DNA of 64,000 nt. It comes from Burkholderiales bacterium (GTDB lineage Bacteria > Pseudomonadota > Gammaproteobacteria > Burkholderiales > UBA6910). Where the stretch lies: positions 271,947-335,946 of the forward strand of contig BPKG01000004.1 in assembly GCA_026005015.1 (NCBI GenBank). The letters are read 5' to 3'. The notes under the pieces are model-generated. The model ran no database searches. It saw nothing but the letters and a program-made list of their open reading frames with translations, and was not told the origin of the DNA. Both the position numbers and the translations under genes were made by a program. Positions 58,508-64,000 of the stretch are shown one piece after another (the first letter of the stretch is position 1; the number at the start of each line of letters is the position of its first letter).

Positions 58508-59334
58508 GCCCCGCTTGCCCGCAATGCGCTGATCGTCGCCTCCACCAGGGCCGGGCACTCGCTCACCTCCACGGTTTGCCAGAAGGGTGGCCCCGCCACG
58601 GCGTGAGCCGCGACCCGCAGCCCCTCCTCTTGCCACCGGGCGATGCGCTGCCCCGCGGCGGGACTCAGGACTGGCGGAGTTGTTGCGGAAACCTCGAGCC
58701 AAACGATGCGCTTCACCTGCGCCCCGATCTCCAGGGTGGCGTGCTCAAGCCCCCGGGCAAGGGCAGGGGTAAGGGTGTAACCCGCCACTTCGACGGGCTG
58801 GTCTTCTTCAACAAGCTTGCGCCTCAAGTCGTCACGGCGGGAGGCCGACCCCGAGGCCAGCAGCGCGTTCGCGCTCTTGAGCCTCAAGAACTGGGCTAGG
58901 TGTTGGGCACCGCTCGCCACCGGCTGCCACAACAGCAAGCCGTTCGCGCTTTCTATGCGGCGCGAAGCTTCCGCGGCCAAGAGGCATCCGGCCCGCAATC
59001 CCCACAGCCAGCCCACGGGCGATCCCTGCTCCCGCGCCAGCCAGTCTGCTGCCGCCCGGGCGTCTTCCAGCCAGCCGTCCCAGGTGGCCTCGCCGAAATC
59101 CCCCGGGCTGTCACCGCATCCCAGGAGATCCACCTGGAACACCGCGAACCCCGCCGCCGCCAGGGCCTGGGCGCCGAGGGCCGCCATGCGGCGGCACTTG
59201 TTCATCTCCTCGGCGAAGGGATGCAGGTAGAGGACGACCCCCCGGGGGTTGCCAGCCGCGGGACGGTGCAGGAGGCAAAAGCGGGGCCCGGTGGCGAGGG
59301 GGGCGAACAGGCACCGGGAATCGATGGGGGACAA
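58504..59334 (-). CDS. exosortase A system-associated hydrolase 2
   Basis: This 276-residue alpha/beta hydrolase has LYLHPFAEEMNKCRRM at the oxyanion region, VDLLGCGDSPGDF, and WGLRAGCLLAAE at the elbow. The expected serine is replaced there, so catalysis is uncertain. Its pairing with hydrolase 1 and an acyl carrier protein matches known exosortase A neighbourhoods. It starts 3 bases after the acyl carrier protein gene. Confidence 0.8.
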   Translation of the reverse strand: MSPIDSRCLFAPLATGPRFCLLHRPAAGNPRGVVLYLHPFAEEMNKCRRMAALGAQALAAAGFAVFQVDLLGCGDSPGDFGEATWDGWLEDARAAADWLAREQGSPVGWLWGLRAGCLLAAEASRRIESANGLLLWQPVASGAQHLAQFLRLKSANALLASGSASRRDDLRRKLVEEDQPVEVAGYTLTPALARGLEHATLEIGAQVKRIVWLEVSATTPPVLSPAAGQRIARWQEEGLRVAAHAVAGPPFWQTVEVSECPALVEATISALRASGA

Positions 59335-59337
59335 GCC

Positions 59338-59622
59338 TCAACCTTGGGCGAGCTTGCCTTCCACGAAGGCGGTGAGGCTCCCCACGGTGGCGAAGGTAGA
59401 TCCGTCGATCTCGTCGTCGGCCACGACGAAGCCGAAGTGCTCCTCCAAGCTCGTGATCACCGCCACCACCGCCATGGAATCGAGTTCGGGGATGTTGCCC
59501 AAAAGCCGCGTGGACGCCGTGAAGCCCGCCGCGCGCCCCCGCAGGCTCAGCACCTGGTCGAGGATGTGAAGCACCTGGTGTTGAACGTCCGAGGTTGCGA
59601 TGTCGGAAGGAGGCACGCTCAT
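59338..59622 (-). CDS. acyl carrier protein
   Basis: This 94-residue carrier protein has the phosphopantetheine motif ELDSMAVV (Ser49) after an N-terminal helix. Its position next to the two hydrolases suggests it serves the exosortase-linked pathway and is not the fatty-acid synthesis carrier. It is the first gene of the minus-strand run, divergent from the aminotransferase. Confidence 0.85.
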   Translation of the reverse strand: MSVPPSDIATSDVQHQVLHILDQVLSLRGRAAGFTASTRLLGNIPELDSMAVVAVITSLEEHFGFVVADDEIDGSTFATVGSLTAFVEGKLAQG

Positions 59623-59814
59623 GAGCTTAAGCCCCGTGGCTGATTCGAGGAAATAGGAGGCGAAGGCACCCTTCGGAAGGCGTATTATAGGCGAGCTGGC
59701 GGGCTGTAAGCCTTATCCGGCAGGCCATGCGCCCAGGATTAATAAAATTTAAACTCGCCCTGGCAGGAAGCCTTCTATCATGGCGTCTGAACCCGTTGGA
59801 GCCCCTCGAGCCCT
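59623..59814. other. divergent spacer, no gene
   Basis: These 192 bases separate the divergent acyl carrier and aminotransferase genes. There is an AT-rich run near 59737-59753 but no clear promoter boxes or repeats. Confidence 0.4.
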
Positions 59815-61023
59815 GTGACTGCGAGGCCGCATCCCTTGCCTTCCGCTTCCAAGGCCTTTCCCATTCCCAAACTGCCGGTGTTCGGCTGGCAGACCTTTGC
59901 CGGGGACAGCAGGGCCCCGCTGCCTACCCTGCTGGACCTGCCGGGCCTGGTCTTTACCACCAGCGGCCGGGCGGCCATCGGCCTCGCCCTCAAAGCCCTG
60001 GGCGTGGGCCCCGGCGACCGGGTCCTGCTGCCCACCTACCACTGCACCACCATGGTGGCGCCGGCGGTCGCCGCAGGGGCGCGGCCCGTGTACTACCCTA
60101 TCACCAGCTCGGGAAGCGCGGACCTGGCGGCCCTCGAGGGCCTCGATACGGCCGGCGTGCGAGCCATGCTGGCGGTGCACTACTTCGGCTTTCCCCAGCC
60201 CCTCGGGGAAGTGCGGGCCTTCTGCGATCGCCGGGGCATCACCCTCATCGAAGATTGCGCCCACGCCCTTTTCGGTGAAACCGACGGGCGCACGGTGGGA
60301 AGTTGGGGGGATCTCGCCATCGCGAGCCTCACGAAGTTTTTTCCCGTGCCCGAAGGCGGCTGCCTCGTCTCCACCCGGCGCCCGCTGAACGGGGTGGGAT
60401 TGAAGCGCCGCGAAGCGCTGGCCGAGGTGCGGAGTCTCGCCAACATGGTGGAGACGGGGGTGGATCATGACCGGCTGTGGGGACTCAACACGGTGCTCTC
60501 GATGGCCTTCGGGGTGAGAAACAGCTTCCTCCATCGCAGGCGGGCGGAGTCTTCCAACGGAGTCGATGCACCGCGTACCACCGAAAGCGAACTCTTGGCC
60601 CAATTCGACCAGCGGCTCGCCGACCACCGTCCCACCCGGGTCTGCCGTTGGCTCGCGCGCCGGGCGAGCCGCGAGCGCATCGTGACCAGGCGGCGGGAAA
60701 ATTACGCCTATCTCGCCAGACGTTTCGAGCATTTTCCCGGCGCGCGGCCCTTGCTGCCCGAACTGCCGCCCACCGCCGTGCCCTACGTGTTCCCCCTGTG
60801 GGTGGAAAACCCCGACGGCCGTTACGCGCTCCTCAAGGCCGAGCGCTTCCCCGTGTTCCGTTGGGACTGGCTGTGGCCGGGCACGCCGGCCCTCCCCGGC
60901 GATCACGGGCTGCCGTGGTCGAGGCACGTGTTTCAGTTGCCGTGCCACCAGGATTTGTCCCGGGAGCATCTCGATGCGCTGGTCGATCGCCTGGGGCGGA
61001 CCTTCGAGCGCGTGAAGCCTTGA
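59815..61023 (+). CDS. DegT/DnrJ/EryC1 family aminotransferase
   Basis: This 402-residue PLP-dependent enzyme of the sugar aminotransferase type has the TTSGRAAIGLALKALGVGPGD region, the PLP-contact EDCAHALF (Asp147) and the Schiff-base lysine in SLTKFFPVPEGG (Lys174). These enzymes aminate nucleotide-linked keto-sugars, but the substrate is not known. The start is GTG 59815 without a strong Shine-Dalgarno. Its stop overlaps the glycosyltransferase start. Confidence 0.82.
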   Translation: MTARPHPLPSASKAFPIPKLPVFGWQTFAGDSRAPLPTLLDLPGLVFTTSGRAAIGLALKALGVGPGDRVLLPTYHCTTMVAPAVAAGARPVYYPITSSGSADLAALEGLDTAGVRAMLAVHYFGFPQPLGEVRAFCDRRGITLIEDCAHALFGETDGRTVGSWGDLAIASLTKFFPVPEGGCLVSTRRPLNGVGLKRREALAEVRSLANMVETGVDHDRLWGLNTVLSMAFGVRNSFLHRRRAESSNGVDAPRTTESELLAQFDQRLADHRPTRVCRWLARRASRERIVTRRRENYAYLARRFEHFPGARPLLPELPPTAVPYVFPLWVENPDGRYALLKAERFPVFRWDWLWPGTPALPGDHGLPWSRHVFQLPCHQDLSREHLDALVDRLGRTFERVKP

Positions 61024-62318
61024 AAAAAGTCTTGATGATCGCCTTCCACTTCCCGCCCTTGATGGGCTCGAGCGGGATCCATCGCACGTTGAATTTCGTG
61101 CGCTACCTGCCCAAGTTCGGCTGGTCCTCCCTGGTGTTGACGGCCCACCCCCGGGCCTACGAGACGGTGAGCGACGATCAGCTCGCGGCGGTTCCCCCGG
61201 ACACCGTCGTCGAGCGGGCCTTCGCCCTCAACACCGCGCGGCACCTCTCCCTCCTGCGCCGCTATCCGGCGTTCCTCGCGCGGCCCGACCGGTGGGTGAG
61301 TTGGTGGCTGGGGGCGGTGCCGGCGGGACTGCGCCTCATCCGGCGCCACCGGCCGGACGTCATCTGGTCCACCTATCCCATCGCCACCGCCCACCTGATC
61401 GGCGCCACCCTGGCGAAGCTGACCGGCCTGCCCTGGGTGGCGGACTTCCGCGACCCGATGGCGCAGGACGGCTACCCCAGCGACCCGAAAACCTGGCAGA
61501 GCTTCAAGCGGGTAGAAGAACGCGTCTTCGACCGGGGGTCGGCCTTCGTCTTCGTCACCCCCGGCGCCGCCCGCATGTACCAGCAACGCTACCCGAGCAT
61601 CGAGAGAAGCCGCGTGTTCGTGATCGAGAACGGCTACGACGAGGCCATCTTCGCGGCGGTGGAAGCGGAAACGGACCGGACGCAACCGCTCAATCCCGGC
61701 CGGGTCACTTTGCTGCACAGCGGGGTCATTTATCCTTCCGAGCGCAACCCCGAGCCCCTGCTAGCCGCCCTCGGCGAACTCGTGGCCAGCGGCAAGATCG
61801 ACGCGAACCGTTTCCGCCTGCGCTTCCGGGCGGCGGTGCACGAAGCGCTGCTGCGCCGGCTTGCGGCGAAATACTCCATCGAGCCCTGCGTCGAGCTTTT
61901 GCCTCCCGTGCCTTACCGGGAGGCCCTCGCCGAGATGCTGCGGGCGGACGCGCTCCTCATCCTGCAATCCCGGGGCTGCAACGACCAGATCCCGGCCAAG
62001 CTCTACGAATATCTCCGGTGCGCAAAGCCGGTGCTGGCCTTGACCGACCCCCAAGGAGACACGGCGAGCCTGATCCACCGCCACCGGGCTGGCCTGGTGG
62101 TCCCCATGGAGTCGAAGGAGGAAATCGCCCGGGCGCTGCCGGAGTTCCTCGCTCGGCTCGCCCGGGGAAGCCTCCCCGTGGCGGATCCCAGCAAGGTGAA
62201 AAACGCATCCCGCTTGGAGCGGACACGGGAGCTTGCCCAGGTGCTGGACGAAGTGGCGTCCGCGGCGGGCGCTCGCGCCCCGGCGGCCCAGGAGGCCCCG
62301 CCTCCGCGCCGGCCATGA
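61020..62318 (+). CDS. glycosyltransferase, GT4-like (GT-B fold)
   Basis: This 432-residue glycosyltransferase begins MKKVLMIAFHFPPLMGSSG from a TTG that overlaps the aminotransferase stop. A WVADFRDPM motif is in the N-terminal domain. A C-terminal UDP-sugar-binding half has LLHSGVIYPSERNPEPLL and the family motif KLYEYLRCAKPVLAL. It resembles enzymes of exopolysaccharide synthesis. The open frame extends upstream into the aminotransferase gene, but that part is a shadow. Confidence 0.85.
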   Translation: MKKVLMIAFHFPPLMGSSGIHRTLNFVRYLPKFGWSSLVLTAHPRAYETVSDDQLAAVPPDTVVERAFALNTARHLSLLRRYPAFLARPDRWVSWWLGAVPAGLRLIRRHRPDVIWSTYPIATAHLIGATLAKLTGLPWVADFRDPMAQDGYPSDPKTWQSFKRVEERVFDRGSAFVFVTPGAARMYQQRYPSIERSRVFVIENGYDEAIFAAVEAETDRTQPLNPGRVTLLHSGVIYPSERNPEPLLAALGELVASGKIDANRFRLRFRAAVHEALLRRLAAKYSIEPCVELLPPVPYREALAEMLRADALLILQSRGCNDQIPAKLYEYLRCAKPVLALTDPQGDTASLIHRHRAGLVVPMESKEEIARALPEFLARLARGSLPVADPSKVKNASRLERTRELAQVLDEVASAAGARAPAAQEAPPPRRP

Positions 62319-62626
62319 ACGAGACGTGTCTGCTGATGGAATGGGCTTTTCTTGCCCTGAGTTCTGGTAGGGCGCGCTTCAGCGCACCGTCGCAAAAGAT
62401 CGGAAGGCATGGCGCGTTTCGTTGACTCAACGCCCTTGAGGGGCTTCGAGGTAGCTCTCATGGAGAGATGCATAATCGGCCTTACGCGCGATTGCGCAGT
62501 TGAGCTTGCCCTCTCCCCCAGCCCCTCTTCCCTGGGGAGAGGGGTGCGCGGCAGCGCAGAAGAGGGCTGCTTGGCATATCTCAAGGGATTGCGTAAGACT
62601 CTACAGGCAAGTCGAAAGACCGCCAC
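62319..62626. repeat. intergenic region with dispersed palindromes
   Basis: CCCTCTCCCC (from about 62509) pairs with GGGGAGAGGG (62534-62543). A GGGCGCGCTTCAGCGCACC stretch is at about 62373-62391. Both look like dispersed intergenic repeats. No gene is supported here. Confidence 0.5.
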
Positions 62627-62629
62627 GTG

Positions 62630-63676
62630 ATGGAATGGAGTCTGTTGCCGGCGGACGGCTTCCCCAGCATCGCGAACGCCTGGGATCGTCTGAACGCGTT
62701 GAACCGTGCGGTGCCGTTCCTGGGCTCGGAATTCATCGCCCAGGCCCTCGCCCATTTCGGAACCGGCCGGGAGAGGATTGCCGTCTGCACGGCGCAAGGC
62801 GAGCCCGTCGCGATGGGGGTGCTAACCCGCCTGTCTGCGGGCATGTGGCGGACTTTCCAGCCCTCCCAGCTTCCCCTAGGCGCCTGGGTGGTGCACCCGA
62901 ATGGGCGACTGGAGGCGTTGGCTGCGGAGCTGATCCGGTGTCTCCCGGGCTCACCCCTGCTGCTCGGGATCACCCAGCAGGACCCTGACCTCGTCCCTCG
63001 ACCGGAGGACTCGGAGCGCATGAGGACTCTGGACTACATCCAGACCGCCTGGGTGGACATCTCCGGCACCTTCGACGAGTACTGGGCGGCCCGGGGGAAA
63101 AACCTGCGTCACAACATGAGACGGCAGCGGGCAAAACTGGAGGCGGACGGAATCCAGGCCGTCCTCGAGGAGCTGACCCGAGCGGAAGAAGTGGCCGACG
63201 CGATCCGGGACTATGGACGGCTGGAAAGCGCCGGGTGGAAGGCGGCGAGCGGTACCGCCATCCACCCTGATAACGTGCAGGGGCGCTTCTACCGCGACAT
63301 GCTGGAAGCCTATTGCCGGAACGGCGCCGGACGCATCTACCGCTACCGCTTCGACGACAAGGTGGTGGCGGTTGACCTGTGCATCGAAGGCGGCGCTACC
63401 CAGGTGGTGCTGAAGACGACCTACGATGAATCCTACAAGAATCTCTCCCCAGCGTTTCTGATGCGCCAAGAAGCCCTGCGTCGCCTGTTCGAATCGAAAC
63501 GATTCAGACGGGTAGAGTTCTATGGAAAATGCATGGAATGGCACACCCGTTGGACCGATCGGGTGCGCACTCTGTACCATATCAACGTCTACCGCTGGCC
63601 CCTGTTAAACCGGCTGCACGCCTGGTGGAGCGGCCGGCGGGACGCGCGGGAAGCCCAGGCGCCCGGCGCGGCGTGA
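62630..63676 (+). CDS. GNAT-like acyltransferase (BcsL/CelD type)
   Basis: This 348-residue protein has a C-terminal half of the GNAT type: RGKNLRHNMRRQRAKLEADG, GRFYRDMLEAYCRNGAGRIYRY, and the acceptor region VVLKTTYDESYKNLSPAFLM. It matches the pattern of acetyltransferases found in exopolysaccharide loci. A GTG one codon upstream is an alternative start. Confidence 0.75.
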   Translation: MEWSLLPADGFPSIANAWDRLNALNRAVPFLGSEFIAQALAHFGTGRERIAVCTAQGEPVAMGVLTRLSAGMWRTFQPSQLPLGAWVVHPNGRLEALAAELIRCLPGSPLLLGITQQDPDLVPRPEDSERMRTLDYIQTAWVDISGTFDEYWAARGKNLRHNMRRQRAKLEADGIQAVLEELTRAEEVADAIRDYGRLESAGWKAASGTAIHPDNVQGRFYRDMLEAYCRNGAGRIYRYRFDDKVVAVDLCIEGGATQVVLKTTYDESYKNLSPAFLMRQEALRRLFESKRFRRVEFYGKCMEWHTRWTDRVRTLYHINVYRWPLLNRLHAWWSGRRDAREAQAPGAA

Positions 63677-63853
63677 GCGGGCTTTCCGCTGTCATGAGGG
63701 GGACAATTGGGAGACGGAACGCAGGAGGCATGGAAGCGAAGGGCAATGCACCACGCGGATTGCCGCGCGCCAAGGCGCACCCTACGACTCTGTGCCGGGG
63801 TACATTAGGAATGCGGCGTTGCCAGGCGGCTCAGCATAGCGCTGCGGATGCAC

Positions 63854-63874
63854 CCCTCCCCTTCAAGGGGAGGG
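63854..63874. repeat. CCCTCCCCTT-AAGGGGAGGG palindrome
   Basis: This is a 10-bp stem around one base, followed by a GGGGTGGGGATGGG run. It is the same family as the repeats at 56596-57470, in inverse orientation. The preceding bases 63740-63790 look like another dispersed repeat. Confidence 0.65.
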
Positions 63875-63953
63875 TCGGGGTGGGGATGGGTCTTAACGGT
63901 CACCGCCGAAATTCAACTCCGCGCCGTTCCTTAAACTTCGAAAAGCTCTCGGC

Positions 63954-64000
63954 ATGAACCCCAACGCGCACACACCCGCGCTGAACGACGAAGAACTGCT
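63954..64000 (+). CDS. possible start of a gene, cut by the window edge
   Basis: An ATG at 63954 opens a frame reading MNPNAHTPALNDEEL to the edge. Composition suggests coding, but there is no clear Shine-Dalgarno and too little sequence to identify it. Confidence 0.35.
   Translation, partial: MNPNAHTPALNDEEL

Noticed and set aside
60477..61019. Extension of the glycosyltransferase frame into the aminotransferase gene
   Set aside because: The upstream part is the shadow of a well-conserved PLP enzyme; homology starts at TTG 61020.

Overview
The window is a gene-dense, high-GC stretch of a betaproteobacterial chromosome that spans the replication-origin region. The organism looks like a CO2-fixing (Calvin cycle) betaproteobacterium. 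The evidence is a red-type RuBisCO set with CbbX and a divergent CbbR, a CbbY phosphatase, a Calvin/glycolysis block (tkt-gap-pgk-pyk-fba), the order def-fmt-rsmB-DUF4390-ntrY-ntrX, a GTP-dependent PEP carboxykinase, and exosortase-A-associated genes. No species is claimed.

Layout: (1) 151-13028 holds carbon fixation on the minus strand: cbbY, cbbX, a DJ-1 family gene, cbbS and cbbL, then divergent cbbR, then fba, pyk, pgk, gap and tkt. As read, cbbL carries a one-base frameshift. (2) 13264-20051 holds ntrX, ntrY, a DUF4390 protein, rsmB, fmt and def on the minus strand. (3) 20180-25030 holds a LysM protein, dprA and a type III topoisomerase on the plus strand. (4) 25049-33975 is the origin block. 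gyrB, dnaN and dnaA run leftward, and rpmH, rnpA, yidD, yidC and mnmE run rightward, with DnaA boxes on both sides of dnaA. (5) 34049-40277 holds pckG, two parS sites, mnmG, rsmG, parA and parB. (6) 40443-47724 is the complete F1Fo ATP synthase operon atpIBEFHAGDC, with a 94-bp tandem repeat between atpG and atpD. (7) 47868-51122 holds glmU and glmS. (8) 51642-56274 holds a probable HDOD histidine kinase and a receiver-PAS-GGDEF-EAL protein. (9) 56287-57520 is a decayed island with a vapC-like remnant, many palindromic repeats and a DUF559 gene. (10) 57623-63676 is an exosortase-A-associated module: two hydrolases, an acyl carrier protein, a DegT aminotransferase, a glycosyltransferase and a GNAT-like protein. 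A further gene may start at 63954.

The strongest unexplained signal is a pattern of direct duplications sitting exactly on gene 3' ends and including the stop codon. It occurs at gap, tkt, yidC and, most strikingly, atpG (4.2 copies). Other points are two genes (rnpA, rsmG) whose best start is a CTG inside a CTGA overlap, an inverted repeat that covers the pyk start codon, a pair of parS sites beside parAB, and the DUF559 gene bracketed by 108-bp direct repeats. I saw no tRNA, rRNA, CRISPR array or intact transposase gene.
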